A DNA stretch of 64,000 nt from G963663315 sp965116335. Its GTDB lineage: Bacteria; Pseudomonadota; Gammaproteobacteria; Arenicellales; Poriferihabitantaceae. Positions 45,599 to 55,166 of the stretch are shown here, in pieces. The stretch's first letter is position 1; the number at the start of each line of letters is the position of its first letter. The DNA lies in contig OZ220677.1 of the NCBI GenBank assembly GCA_965116335.1, forward strand, positions 806,001-870,000, read 5' to 3'. The translations under genes were made by a program, and so were the position numbers. The notes beneath the pieces are model-generated. The model worked only from the letters and a program-made list of their open reading frames with translations, was not told where the DNA came from and searched no databases.

Positions 45599-47421
45599 AG
45601 ATGATCTCCACTGTTAATTGCTATGCTGCTCAAAGCATGTCTCACAGAGGCATTGAATAGACTATCCTGATTAATGTTGCTGTAATCAGCATCAATGTAT
45701 GCCTCAACGCACCACTCATCATTATGATTTACTTTCTGCATTACACTGAAACCGGGAATTACTTCACGATTAACAAATGCTTGTATCCAGGAATCGCGGA
45801 CTGTAGGCCACGCTCCATTCACATCAATCCTGCCCAGATGCTTGGTTTTTACAAACTGATCATCACGACAATATCCAAACCATGTTTTTTTATGCAGTGG
45901 ATGTGGCCTGTGTGCAGTAAATACCATGATGCAGGTCACTACTGTTGTCTTGGAATTGTGAAATAACTCTGTTGGCATTGACAACACTGCTTCCAGTGTA
46001 TGTTTTTCCAATATTCTTTTCTTTAATTCTCCGATGTTCCCTGCTGGATTGGTTGCACAAGTTATCGGCACAATGGCCACGCATTTCGCATTGCCATGCT
46101 GATCCAGATATTCCATGTTGTTTAGTATGAACTCCAGTTCTTCAGGATCATCCTTCATCCGCTTGTTTTTGTATGGAGGGTTTAGCAGTCCCACTGTTGG
46201 TTTTTTCTTAAATGACCTCCTAGTACCTTCAAAGCAGTCGCCCTTGACGACATTGGCCTTTCCGTCATCGTGGAGAATCATATTACATACTGCAAGCGTG
46301 TATATGTTTGGCTGATACTCTATGCCGTAGAGCTGGTGCTGCTTTATATCCTGTAGTTTTTTAGAGTCAGCCTTTGCATCATCAGTCATTTCTTTCATTG
46401 CAGCGATTAATAATCCAGCAGTCCCGCAACAGTTATCAAACACTACACTATCCCGATTGACATCCGACAATTTCACAAAAAGCTCTGCGACATGATGTGG
46501 GGTCAATACAATGCCAAGACCCTTGTCATTATTGGCATATTTAAGAAACTCCACATAAAATTGACCGATAACATCATAATATTTGTGCGTTTTAATAAAT
46601 TTGTTGACGTTCTTGTCTATGCCTTTGATCAAATCTATAATGAATTGCTTTGATGCAGGAAGTGTTTTAATAAAGGAAAATGATTGCTCTATGATTTCAA
46701 TTCTATCGGTTGGTACTTTGGCATTTTCAAGCTCTGCTTTGATTGCATTCAAAATGCCGTGAGATAAATGGTTGACAGTCTTGTGTGATGTATAGCTTTG
46801 TAGGAATGCCCTGTTTTTCAGAGAAATAAGAATTCCGCTTATCAATAAACCCCTTTGCGATTCAGTTATCTTTTTTGACTGAAGCACATCATTCAAATCC
46901 CTGCTGTAGTTGAGCAAAGTGCTATAGTCCTGCCTGAATTTAAGATCGCTTGAAAGTAGTGCCGCATAATACTCTTCGAAGGACAGCATGTCTTTTGATA
47001 CACCCCACTGTACCGCCTTGTTGGCTCTACGCAAGTGAAGGAAATGTGAAATGCGTAGACTGGCTTCATCCTGTCCACTCGCTGCAATAGCAAGTACATC
47101 GTATTCTTTAGACAAAAACGAGGCATACAACAAAACACCATCTACAGCATATTCAGAATATTTATCCTTGTTTTTGCTTTCGTGCTTTGCTGGGTCTGCT
47201 TTGCATTCAAACACAATGAGAAAATCAGAATGCTGGCTTGATGTGATGATAAATTCAGGTCTTCCCTGTCCACTGCCAGACTTTGATGCATTTCTTAATA
47301 ACTTTGTAATTCGTGGAGAATCGCTCTGTTGCTTTTCAATAACTATCCCATTCCCCACATCACAGTAAGCTAGATCCTTTAATCGGTTCTCGATCAGACC
47401 CTCCGTTTTTCGTTCGTTCAT
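45589..47421 (-). CDS. Fused restriction nuclease and N6-adenine methyltransferase (BcgI/type IIG-like)
   Basis: 610 residues. N-terminal nuclease domain: GRPEFIITSS (53-62) and LIVFECKAD (68-76), a PD-(D/E)xK-type E-CK site. HsdM-like helical region (about 150-300), then the methyltransferase: LTPHHVAELF (306-315), SAM motif VVFDNCCGTAGLL (326-338) and catalytic NPPY (414-417). With the separate S subunit this gives a one-polypeptide cut-and-modify enzyme, like BcgI. AT-rich, so probably acquired. Confidence 0.87.
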   Translation of the reverse strand: MNERKTEGLIENRLKDLAYCDVGNGIVIEKQQSDSPRITKLLRNASKSGSGQGRPEFIITSSQHSDFLIVFECKADPAKHESKNKDKYSEYAVDGVLLYASFLSKEYDVLAIAASGQDEASLRISHFLHLRRANKAVQWGVSKDMLSFEEYYAALLSSDLKFRQDYSTLLNYSRDLNDVLQSKKITESQRGLLISGILISLKNRAFLQSYTSHKTVNHLSHGILNAIKAELENAKVPTDRIEIIEQSFSFIKTLPASKQFIIDLIKGIDKNVNKFIKTHKYYDVIGQFYVEFLKYANNDKGLGIVLTPHHVAELFVKLSDVNRDSVVFDNCCGTAGLLIAAMKEMTDDAKADSKKLQDIKQHQLYGIEYQPNIYTLAVCNMILHDDGKANVVKGDCFEGTRRSFKKKPTVGLLNPPYKNKRMKDDPEELEFILNNMEYLDQHGNAKCVAIVPITCATNPAGNIGELKKRILEKHTLEAVLSMPTELFHNSKTTVVTCIMVFTAHRPHPLHKKTWFGYCRDDQFVKTKHLGRIDVNGAWPTVRDSWIQAFVNREVIPGFSVMQKVNHNDEWCVEAYIDADYSNINQDSLFNASVRHALSSIAINSGDHLWA

Positions 47422-47892
47422 CCGGTGAGTTCCTCGTAGATGATGGTCTTGCCCGCCATGGCACTGAACAAATCATCCAATCGGTCTTGTATATCGCGTG
47501 ATACGTTACACGGATTCATGCGAAAGGGGAATTCGTTAATGTACTGCTGGCAGCGTTTCTTACTCCAGTGGTGATATACACCGTTGAAGCTACGCTTGAC
47601 AGTAGACCAGACCGATTCCACTCCGTTCGTATGCTCCATGCCATTCACATACTCTTGAGTGGTTTGCTGTCTCATGCTTGTAGAAGCCTCCGTCAACTCC
47701 TTTATAGCCCCTGTGCTCATCCGCGTAAAGTATAGAGCCAACCTCAACCGAGTTATCCACAGCTTTACGGATCGTGGCCTGATCCTCATAATTCCTTTTT
47801 TTATCATTGGCATGAGAAGCACTCAAAAAGTAAGATTTATACTGCTCTATACTACTAAATTTTCGTCTTCCTGGACACCCCTCCCTTAACAC
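47418..47892 (-). pseudogene. IS1595-family transposase remnant (frameshifted)
   Basis: Two frames together give ISXO2-like transposase: SILYADEHRGYKGVDGGFYK in the first, then after about 47658 HTNGVESVWSTVKRSFNGVY and HHWSKKRCQQYINEFPFRMN in the other. N-terminus absent. Its stop overlaps the ATG of the fused restriction gene. Confidence 0.87.
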
Positions 47893-47930
47893 CCCTCCCT
47901 TAACACCCCTCCCTTAACACCCCTCCCTTG
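47875..47930. repeat. Four tandem copies of a 14-bp unit
   Basis: ACACCCCTCCCTTA repeated four times (last copy ends TTG). The minus strand carries eight G-tracts in 56 bases, enough for a G-quadruplex. Located at the broken 5' edge of the IS1595 remnant. Confidence 0.9.
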
Positions 47931-48003
47931 ATTACTAATTCCGTAAATTATTTTTCGCTGTAACCACTTGTTTTGCGGGTGGTAACAATTTACACGTAGA
48001 TAT

Positions 48004-49158
48004 TTAAGTGCCTGCCCGTGTCTCCGCGAGCAACAGGTCGACTACGTGGCGCAATGCTTCCTCGTGAGTATCTCCTTCCAGGCGACGCAGGTTGTAGAAG
48101 TCCAACTGGCGGTCCGCACTGGCTCCTTGCTTGACGATAGTCAGTGTGTGGCGCATCTCGGACTCACATTCCAGTGCCTGAGCATCGACCGCCAACTCCT
48201 CGACAAGCCTGGCCAGATAATCCTGAATGTCGATTCGGGCGCCGCTGCCGCGCCTGTCGCCGAAAAAGGAGAATATTCCATAACGATGCGCTATCCATCG
48301 GTCCTCCGCGATGAACTCAGTCAACGGCTCAGGAGGCAGAGTGCCCTCCATATCCTGACGCATCAGCCACCGAATCAAAGACGCATAAAGCGCAGCCACG
48401 CTCACCGCATCCTCCAGTCGCGTGCAGACATCACAAATACGCATTTCCACTGTCGGATAAGCGTGAGAAGGGCGGATGTCCCACCATAGCTCACTGCCAT
48501 TGGTAAGGTAATTGTAACGTTGGAATTGTGCAAGCAAGTCCTCATACTCCGCCGCCGAATAGAGCGGGCCGGGCATACCCGATCGTGGCAGACCTCCAAC
48601 AATGGTCAATCGCCAGGATTTGAACCCGGTGCTACGCCCATCGCTGAACGGCGAGGATGTGGACAAGGCATGGAATAACGGCAGGTATTGCCGAAGTGCC
48701 GTCATCACCCGCACTCGCGTATCTGCATCTGCGAATCCCGCATGGATGTGCATGCCTCCGATCAGGAAACGGCGCAAATTATCCTGATGAATGGTCGCAA
48801 AGTGCTGGTAACGTTCACCCTGCGTAACAGCCTGTGTCTGCCAGCGCGCAAATGGATGAGTAGAAGCAGCCATCACAGCCACTTCATACTGCTTGGCCGC
48901 TGCGATAATAATGCGCCGGGTCTCGACCAAAGCCTCGCGCAACTCAGCAACCGATGCACAGACTCGGGTGTTGGTTTCGATCTGGGAGCGCAATGCCTCG
49001 CGGACAATCTTGTGTGGCCCGCGAGTCGCCTCACACATCTCGAAAATGCCTGAATCGGGGTCAACCAGAAGATCACGAGTCTGTGGATCCACCAGGAAAC
49101 ACTCCTCCTCGATTCCGAGCGTAATCTTCAGGTCATCGCATTCAACCACCGCCGTCAC
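48004..49158 (-). CDS. ybdK: Carboxylate-amine ligase YbdK-like (GCS2 family), copy 2
   Basis: 384 residues, nearly identical to the protein at 33588-34751. Differences include GTLPPEP for GALPPEP, FIAEDR for FITEDR and a different tail (LLLAETRAGT). The DNA match runs without indel from about 48018 to 49207, including upstream non-coding DNA. Flanked by pieces of an IS1595 gene. Confidence 0.9.
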   Translation of the reverse strand: MTAVVECDDLKITLGIEEECFLVDPQTRDLLVDPDSGIFEMCEATRGPHKIVREALRSQIETNTRVCASVAELREALVETRRIIIAAAKQYEVAVMAASTHPFARWQTQAVTQGERYQHFATIHQDNLRRFLIGGMHIHAGFADADTRVRVMTALRQYLPLFHALSTSSPFSDGRSTGFKSWRLTIVGGLPRSGMPGPLYSAAEYEDLLAQFQRYNYLTNGSELWWDIRPSHAYPTVEMRICDVCTRLEDAVSVAALYASLIRWLMRQDMEGTLPPEPLTEFIAEDRWIAHRYGIFSFFGDRRGSGARIDIQDYLARLVEELAVDAQALECESEMRHTLTIVKQGASADRQLDFYNLRRLEGDTHEEALRHVVDLLLAETRAGT

Positions 49159-49221
49159 TGCACCCCCCCAAAACCAGCACGCTTGTCGTTAAAATTATTT
49201 TGTCCCCCCACACCCAGACAT

Positions 49222-49290
49222 TGGCATAAGAAGTGCTCAAAAAGTAAGGTTTATACTACTTGATACTACTAAATTTTCTTCTTCCTGGAA
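49222..49290 (-). mobile_element. IS1595 remnant, second piece
   Basis: About 70 bases matching 47808-47874 (coding GRRKFSSIxQYK..FLS with one stop). The two pieces are direct repeats on either side of ybdK copy 2. Confidence 0.7.
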
Positions 49291-49336
49291 AGCAACCTGT
49301 TCGCGCCATTCAAGATGAGTAGATGTTGTGCTCTCA

Positions 49337-49807
49337 CTACAGCCGTTTCTCCATGAAAACAGACAACGGATCGTGTTTCGGGTAGTCGCCGAACGAGGGC
49401 CGCTTGCGATACCCTGATCTCTGGTACAACGCCAGCGCTTCCGGCTGGTATATGCCGGTCTCAAGCCGGGCGACCCGAATGCCTTGATCGAGTAGATGTT
49501 TCTCCAGGCGCTCCACAATCAGCCGGGATATGCCTTTACCGCGATGTGATTTGCTGACGAACATCCGCTTTATCTCGCCGTATTTTATTTCTTCACGATC
49601 ATCAGCGAAACACTTGACCGCGCCGGTTCCAACCAGTTGTTCTCCCGCAAAGGCACCAATGAAAAACACATTCTCCTGACGCAGTTGCTCGACTGAATCG
49701 AGGTGGTTAGACTCGGCCGGATAGATCGACAGCTGGTATTCGTCCAGCTCCCGGATCAACGCCGACACATCAGCATCACCCGGATCTACTTGCCTGATCC
49801 TGAACAT
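49337..49807 (-). CDS. GNAT N-acetyltransferase
   Basis: 156 residues, acetyl-CoA site in IKRMFVSKSHRGKGISRLIVE, C-terminal ALALYQRSGYRKRP. Resembles the ElaA/YesJ-like small GNATs. It directly abuts the M24 gene (no gap) at the end of the carnitine-type operon. Substrate unknown. Confidence 0.87.
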   Translation of the reverse strand: MFRIRQVDPGDADVSALIRELDEYQLSIYPAESNHLDSVEQLRQENVFFIGAFAGEQLVGTGAVKCFADDREEIKYGEIKRMFVSKSHRGKGISRLIVERLEKHLLDQGIRVARLETGIYQPEALALYQRSGYRKRPSFGDYPKHDPLSVFMEKRL

Positions 49808-51043
49808 TTACAGCCAGTCCGTCTCCATCGGATAGCGAGTCAGAACTTCCGCCCCGCGCTCGGTAATCAATACCTGTTCTTCCAGTTTCACGCCTTCCCC
49901 GCTACGCTCGGAACCAATGTAGGATTCGACACACAGAGTCATATTTTCCTCGATAACCCCCCGATAACCCGCCATCTCCAGTTTGTCGATATGCTTGATG
50001 CTCGGATACTCATCGGCCAGTCCCACTCCATGTATCAGGGAGCTGTATTTGTTGTTGGAGAACTCCGTCGGAATCTTCCAGGCCGCGCGGGAGGCATCAT
50101 GAAAGGTCATGCCGGGTTGCAACATCGCTACATTATGCTGAATCTGCTGCCACGCATACGCATAAATCCGGCGTTGCTCATCAGTCGGTTGGTCACCACA
50201 TACCCAGCTTCGAGACATATCCGAGCAATAACCATAAGGTCCGATCAAATCCGTATCAAAACTGACCAGATCGCCCGCCTCGATCACTCGCATCGAGGAT
50301 TCCCGAAACCAGGGAAAGGTTCTCGGCCCGGAAGACAGCAACCGGGTTTCGATCCACTCTCCCCCGCAAGCGATGTTGGTCTCGTGGAGTTTTGCCCACA
50401 ACGCATTTTCCGTAATACCCGGTTCAAGCGCCTCGCGCATCCTGCCGATACCGGCCTCGCAGACATCAATGGAGTGCCGCATCAGGATGATTTCTTCATT
50501 GGATTTGATGACCCTGGCCAGTTCCATGACCTCCAGACCATCGTGGATTGAAATACCGCGCCGCAACAGAGGCTCACAGCCAGTATAGGAAAGCCGGTCT
50601 ATCGCCAGTCGGGTATTGCCGCCGCCATGAGTTCTGATCAGATCGGCGATCGTGTCCGCAAAGACCGAAGCTTTTTCGCCTCCCCGTTCTCCTGCGGTGA
50701 AGTAATGAAAGGAAGAGTTTACCCGGTATTCGTCAATCGTCGAAATGCCTTCCGCCAGATGAGGATAGTCGCCGTAATCAAACAGAATCAGCGGGCCATC
50801 GGTGGCAATGAAGACGCAACGGGTCTCGTAATGTGAGCACCATACCTGCATATTGGTGGCATCGCACGCATAACGGCAATTGATCTGGTCAAACAACAGG
50901 ATTCCCGCGTAATCCAGTTTTCGTAGCTGCTGTTGTATGCGTTCCAGGCGGTAACGCCTGACGGTATCGAGGTTGACCGGGGCTTCGGTATATTCCATCG
51001 CCCCGTGTTGCCTCGCTGAAACATTACCCTGTGAAATTCTCAT
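49808..51043 (-). CDS. M24-family metalloprotein, DddP-like
   Basis: 411 residues, creatinase/aminopeptidase-P fold. N-terminal domain CDATNMQVWCSHYETRCVFI; metal ligands in SFDTDLIGPYGYCSDMSRSW (two Asp), LIHGVGLADEYP (His), LCVESYIG (Glu) and KLEEQVLI (Glu). The NMQVWCxHYETRCVF and FDTD..GY.SDMSR patterns resemble DddP, the M24 lyase that splits DMSP to DMS and acrylate. Alternatives are an Xaa-Pro peptidase or another betaine/ectoine-type hydrolase. Next to DmdA-like and carnitine genes. Confidence 0.68.
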   Translation of the reverse strand: MRISQGNVSARQHGAMEYTEAPVNLDTVRRYRLERIQQQLRKLDYAGILLFDQINCRYACDATNMQVWCSHYETRCVFIATDGPLILFDYGDYPHLAEGISTIDEYRVNSSFHYFTAGERGGEKASVFADTIADLIRTHGGGNTRLAIDRLSYTGCEPLLRRGISIHDGLEVMELARVIKSNEEIILMRHSIDVCEAGIGRMREALEPGITENALWAKLHETNIACGGEWIETRLLSSGPRTFPWFRESSMRVIEAGDLVSFDTDLIGPYGYCSDMSRSWVCGDQPTDEQRRIYAYAWQQIQHNVAMLQPGMTFHDASRAAWKIPTEFSNNKYSSLIHGVGLADEYPSIKHIDKLEMAGYRGVIEENMTLCVESYIGSERSGEGVKLEEQVLITERGAEVLTRYPMETDWL

Positions 51044-51055
51044 ATCGGTATCCCC

Positions 51056-51838
51056 CTAGCGACCTTTCCAGACCGGCTCCCTTTTCTCAGAGAAAGCCAG
51101 CGCCCCTTCGTGCATATCCTCACTGTTGTAGAGTTTCCTGACCGTGGCCAGTCCCTGGGCATTCAGCAGATCAATAGATTCCTGAAAGTCCATATTCTCG
51201 GTAGCCCTCACGGTCTCCTTGATCGCGGCAAATACCAGTGGCGGCCCCTTGGCCAGACGCCGGGCAACTTCCCTCGCTCGCGCCAGCAGATTGTCGGCGG
51301 TGGTGACTTCATTGACCAATCCCCACCTGTGGGCTTCCCCGGCATCCATCCATCGTCCTGTCAACAGCAACTCCATTGCCACATGATATGGGATACGTTT
51401 GGGCAGCTTCAGGGTCGCCGCATCCGCCAGTGTACCGGCATTGATTTCCGGCAGGGCGAAGGTCGCATGCTCTGCCGCGATAATGATGTCCGCAGAAATC
51501 ATCAACTCGAACCCGCCGCCGCAGGCTATGCCGTTGACCGCAGCAATCACCGGCTTGTTGAGGTCCGGCAATTCCTGCAATCCGCCGAACCCACCCACTC
51601 CGAAGTCGCTGGTCACGCCTTCCCCTCCGGCAGCCGCCTTCAAATCCCACCCGGCGCAGAAGAACTTCCCACCGCCGCCGGTAATGATCGCCACTCGCAA
51701 TTCAGGGTCGTCCCGGAAACTCGCGAACGTCCGGCCAAGTTCCTGACTGACTGGACCATCTATCGCGTTGGCTTTGGGGCGGTTCAAGGTCACTTCAAGG
51801 ACGCCCCCGTCAATTACTGTTTTTACTGCATCAGACAT
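51056..51838 (-). CDS. caiD: Carnitinyl-CoA dehydratase / crotonobetainyl-CoA hydratase CaiD-like
   Basis: 260 residues, crotonase fold. RPKANAID, FRDDPELRVAIITG, FCAGWDLKAAAGGEG, NKPVIAAVNGIACGGGFEL and C-terminal EGALAFSEKREPVWKGR follow E. coli CaiD closely. It would interconvert crotonobetainyl-CoA and L-carnitinyl-CoA. ATG at 51838 chosen because GAGGTGA precedes it. Sits in the same operon as the carnitine dehydrogenase fusion, which supports the substrate. Confidence 0.85.
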   Translation of the reverse strand: MSDAVKTVIDGGVLEVTLNRPKANAIDGPVSQELGRTFASFRDDPELRVAIITGGGGKFFCAGWDLKAAAGGEGVTSDFGVGGFGGLQELPDLNKPVIAAVNGIACGGGFELMISADIIIAAEHATFALPEINAGTLADAATLKLPKRIPYHVAMELLLTGRWMDAGEAHRWGLVNEVTTADNLLARAREVARRLAKGPPLVFAAIKETVRATENMDFQESIDLLNAQGLATVRKLYNSEDMHEGALAFSEKREPVWKGR

Positions 51839-51874
51839 TATCTTCACCTCATGATTTGTAACGGGTCGCTATTT

Positions 51875-53944
51875 TCAATTCCGCACCCGAATCAGCGCGT
51901 CAGCCACAACAGCACCATGGGGGCGCGACCTCACCAGTAACGGGTTGATTTCCAACTCGACAATCTCATCACAGTGGCTTTCAATCAGCCCGGCCACCGC
52001 CATTACGGTATCGACCACTGCTTCGACATCGGCCAGCGCCCGGTTACGAAATCCGTTTAACAACGGCCAGACTTTCAATCGCTGAAGGGTGGATATGATT
52101 GCTGCCCGGTCAACCGGAAACAGTAGTATTTCCCGGTCACCTACCCATTCAACCAGAGTGCCGCCAAATCCGATAATCAGATAATGACCAAAAACCGGAT
52201 CATGACTGACTCCGATCAACAGTTCAGCAACCGGGTCGGTCACCATTTGTTCCACCAGCAGGGTATCAGATAATCCGAACAAACGGGCACTCTCACTATT
52301 CAATGTTTCATCATCCCGGATTCCGACCGTCACGGCATTGACTTCAGACTTATGTGCAATCGACGAAGATACGGCCTTCAATACCAGTGGATAACCAATT
52401 TTTCTGGCCGCTTCCCTGACTCCATCTGAAGTACTGCCAACCAATGAATCAGGCACCTCAATGCCGTGAGATTTCAGGAATCGCTTGGCCTGTTCCTCAT
52501 CCAGGCTGCGGACGCAATCAGAATCCACCTGCCCCGATAAGTCAGGAACGCCCGGCAGGGACCAATGCTCTCTCCACCCGATGCCGATTGCACTGACCGT
52601 CTCAATCGCCGCCAGAGCCTGCTCCATGCCGTGCAGGGGAGTCACGCCATTTTTTATAAGCCAGGAGCAGATTTGTGGATTCAGGTTTTCTGACAGACAG
52701 GCGACGACCGCCCCGTTGCAACCCGTCCGCTTACAGGCTGTAACAAACGCCCGAGCTGCCTCCAGCCAATCTTCAATGACGCAATCGTTGACCAGGGGGA
52801 AGTCAATCACCAGCAGAGTCAGATCATAGTTGCCGGACATCATGGCGCTGAATGTGGCGCTCATGCGCTGTCGATCACCCCAGATAAAAGTGTGATAATC
52901 CAGTGGGTTATCAATGGCAACATAGTCATTCAAGGTTGCACGCAATCGCGCCCGATGAGCGTCTTCAATCGGCGGGAAAAACAGTTTCCGACCGACCGAT
53001 AAGTCCGCAATCAGCGAAGCCTCCCCACCGGAACAACTCATTGACGCGATGCGGTTGCCAGATAACGGCCCCGCGACAAGTGCCAGTTTCAGCGATTCCA
53101 GGAAGGTCTCAATGTTACTGGCCAGGCCAATACCGAGACGATGGAACAGGGCCGTATAGAGTCCGTATTCTCCGGCCAGAGTAGCGGTATGGCTGAAAGT
53201 GATACGTGCCCCCAGAGCCGATTTGCCTGTTTTCAGGACAATCACCGGCACCCCCCGGTCGCGCGCACAGGCAGCCAGTTGAACAAACATCGGCAAATCT
53301 CTCAACCCTTCAATATGCAATCCAATCGCCTTTATCTGCTCATTCTCAAGCGCCGCCGCCATCACCTCCTCAACACCGATGACTGCCTGATTACCCACGG
53401 TAACCAGCCAGGCAATCGACAATCCTCTTTGCTGCAATGTGAAATTGATGCCGATATTTCCACTCGAAGAAATAATCGCAACCCCCTGATCTACAGGATA
53501 AAGTCCATGCTGATCCGGGAACATCGCCGCGCCCGGCAGCGCATTGATATATCCATAGCAATTCGGCCCCAATACTGGCATATCGCCCGCCGCTTCCTGT
53601 AATCTGCGCTGACGGATTTCCCCCTCATCCCCCACTTCGTTGAATCCGGAAGCGAGACAGACCGCCCCGCCAGCGCCGAGGTTATTCAATTGATCAACCA
53701 GCCGGATGGTCGGTTCAGCCGGCACCCCGATGAATACGGCGTCAGGCGGCTCAGGCAGCAGGTCGCAGCCAGCCAGACATGAAATACCAGCCATCGAATC
53801 CCTGCCTGGATTAACTGCCCATATCTTCCCCTGAAACCCGAGCTTGTGGCATTGAATCAATACCTGTTCCGCTTCTCGCCCCCCGACCACCGCGATCGAG
53901 CGTGGATTGAAGAACCGGAGCAGTCGGTCCCTGTCAACCCGCAC
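51875..53944 (-). CDS. NDP-forming acyl-CoA synthetase
   Basis: 689 residues: CoA-binding domain (FFNPRSIAVVGG start), succinyl-CoA-synthetase-like domain with the phospho-His loop FSHTATLAGEYG, and C-terminal ATP-grasp domain (EEQAKRFLKSHGIEV, GYPLVLKAVSSSIAHKSEV). It makes an acyl-CoA from a free acid with ADP release. Here it may activate gamma-butyrobetaine, crotonobetaine or carnitine in place of the AMP-forming CaiC. Confidence 0.87.
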   Translation of the reverse strand: MRVDRDRLLRFFNPRSIAVVGGREAEQVLIQCHKLGFQGKIWAVNPGRDSMAGISCLAGCDLLPEPPDAVFIGVPAEPTIRLVDQLNNLGAGGAVCLASGFNEVGDEGEIRQRRLQEAAGDMPVLGPNCYGYINALPGAAMFPDQHGLYPVDQGVAIISSSGNIGINFTLQQRGLSIAWLVTVGNQAVIGVEEVMAAALENEQIKAIGLHIEGLRDLPMFVQLAACARDRGVPVIVLKTGKSALGARITFSHTATLAGEYGLYTALFHRLGIGLASNIETFLESLKLALVAGPLSGNRIASMSCSGGEASLIADLSVGRKLFFPPIEDAHRARLRATLNDYVAIDNPLDYHTFIWGDRQRMSATFSAMMSGNYDLTLLVIDFPLVNDCVIEDWLEAARAFVTACKRTGCNGAVVACLSENLNPQICSWLIKNGVTPLHGMEQALAAIETVSAIGIGWREHWSLPGVPDLSGQVDSDCVRSLDEEQAKRFLKSHGIEVPDSLVGSTSDGVREAARKIGYPLVLKAVSSSIAHKSEVNAVTVGIRDDETLNSESARLFGLSDTLLVEQMVTDPVAELLIGVSHDPVFGHYLIIGFGGTLVEWVGDREILLFPVDRAAIISTLQRLKVWPLLNGFRNRALADVEAVVDTVMAVAGLIESHCDEIVELEINPLLVRSRPHGAVVADALIRVRN

Positions 53945-53965
53945 AATCCTGTCCCCCGGTAGTCC

Positions 53966-55132
53966 TTACGACCTGGCTTCCAGTGGCCGCAGTATCGAAC
54001 GGGAAATAATCAGACGCTGAATCTCGCTGGTTCCTTCCCAGATACGCTCCACTCTGGCATCCCGCCAGATTCTCTCCAGCGGCAAATCCGACATCAACCC
54101 CATACCGCCGAATATCTGTAACGCCTCGTCGGCTATGAATGCCAGCGCTTCGGTCGCTGACAGTTTGGCCAGGGCGGCATCCATATCGCTCATTTCATTA
54201 TTGCAGGCACGAGCGCCGGCCTGGTAGGTAATCAGTTCAGCCGCCCTCAGCTTCAGCGCCATATCCGCCAGCTTGAAACTGACCCCCTGGAACTTGCCGA
54301 TAGTCTGGTTGAATTGGGTGCGGCTGGCAGCGTGCTCACAGGCCAGCTCAAAAGCGCGATCACAACGCCCCAGACAGATCGCGGCCACTTGCAGTCTGGT
54401 ATTTCCCAACCAGTCATTGGCGACCTCAAACCCCTTGTCCACCTCGCCGAGCACCTGACTTGCCGGAACACGGCACTGGTCGAATTCGAGAATACAGTTA
54501 TGGTATCCGCGATTGGACACACTCTGGTAGCCTGGCCGTATCGTGTAGCCAGGCGTGCCGGTATCAATCAGAAACGAAGTGATCCTTTTTCTTGGGCCTC
54601 TCGGCGTATCATCCACTCCGGTGGCCGCGAACAGGATCACGAAGTCAGACACATCCGCATGGCTGATAAAATGCTTGACGCCATGGATGACAAAATCATT
54701 GCCAGATCGAACCGCCTTGCAGGACATTGAGCGGACATCAGAACCAGCGCCCGGCTCGGTCATTGCCAGACAATCGGTTTTCTCTCCGCGTATGCAGGGA
54801 TACAGATAGTTTTCTCTCTGCTCTTTCGTACAAGCCTGCAAGATATTGCTGGGCCGACCGACCGTATACTGCAATGCGTAACTGGCTCTGCCGAGTTCCC
54901 GGTCCAGCATGCACATGGATAACGGATCCAGTCCGCCGCCGCCCAACTCCTCCGGCATCGCCGCAGCATATAGTCCCGCCTTGATCGAACGATCAATAAT
55001 CTGTTGGCGAAGTTCCGGGCGCACCTCGCCGGATTGTTCAACTTCCTGTTCAAACGGATACAACTCCTGTTCCACAAAACGTCTGGCGGTTTCAATCAAC
55101 ATCAATTGCTCTTCGCTGTAGTCAAAGTTCAT
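53966..55132 (-). CDS. Acyl-CoA dehydrogenase (candidate gamma-butyrobetainyl-CoA dehydrogenase)
   Basis: 388 residues. FAD-binding AMTEPGAGSDVRSM, GGMGLMSDLPLERIWRDARV, and WEGTSEIQRLIISR with the catalytic-Glu region. It introduces a 2,3 double bond, passing electrons to ETF. The neighbouring CaiD-like hydratase and carnitine dehydrogenase suggest gamma-butyrobetainyl-CoA as substrate; this is inference. Confidence 0.85.
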   Translation of the reverse strand: MNFDYSEEQLMLIETARRFVEQELYPFEQEVEQSGEVRPELRQQIIDRSIKAGLYAAAMPEELGGGGLDPLSMCMLDRELGRASYALQYTVGRPSNILQACTKEQRENYLYPCIRGEKTDCLAMTEPGAGSDVRSMSCKAVRSGNDFVIHGVKHFISHADVSDFVILFAATGVDDTPRGPRKRITSFLIDTGTPGYTIRPGYQSVSNRGYHNCILEFDQCRVPASQVLGEVDKGFEVANDWLGNTRLQVAAICLGRCDRAFELACEHAASRTQFNQTIGKFQGVSFKLADMALKLRAAELITYQAGARACNNEMSDMDAALAKLSATEALAFIADEALQIFGGMGLMSDLPLERIWRDARVERIWEGTSEIQRLIISRSILRPLEARS

Positions 55133-55166
55133 GACCGTATCCTCCGATTATCTGATTGCCGGCATT

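Noticed and set aside
47875..47930. CRISPR-like array
   Set aside because: The 14-bp units are directly contiguous with no spacers, and no cas genes are nearby.
25131..49300. Prophage
   Set aside because: No capsid, portal, terminase, tail or integrase gene is seen; the content is defence genes and insertion sequences.
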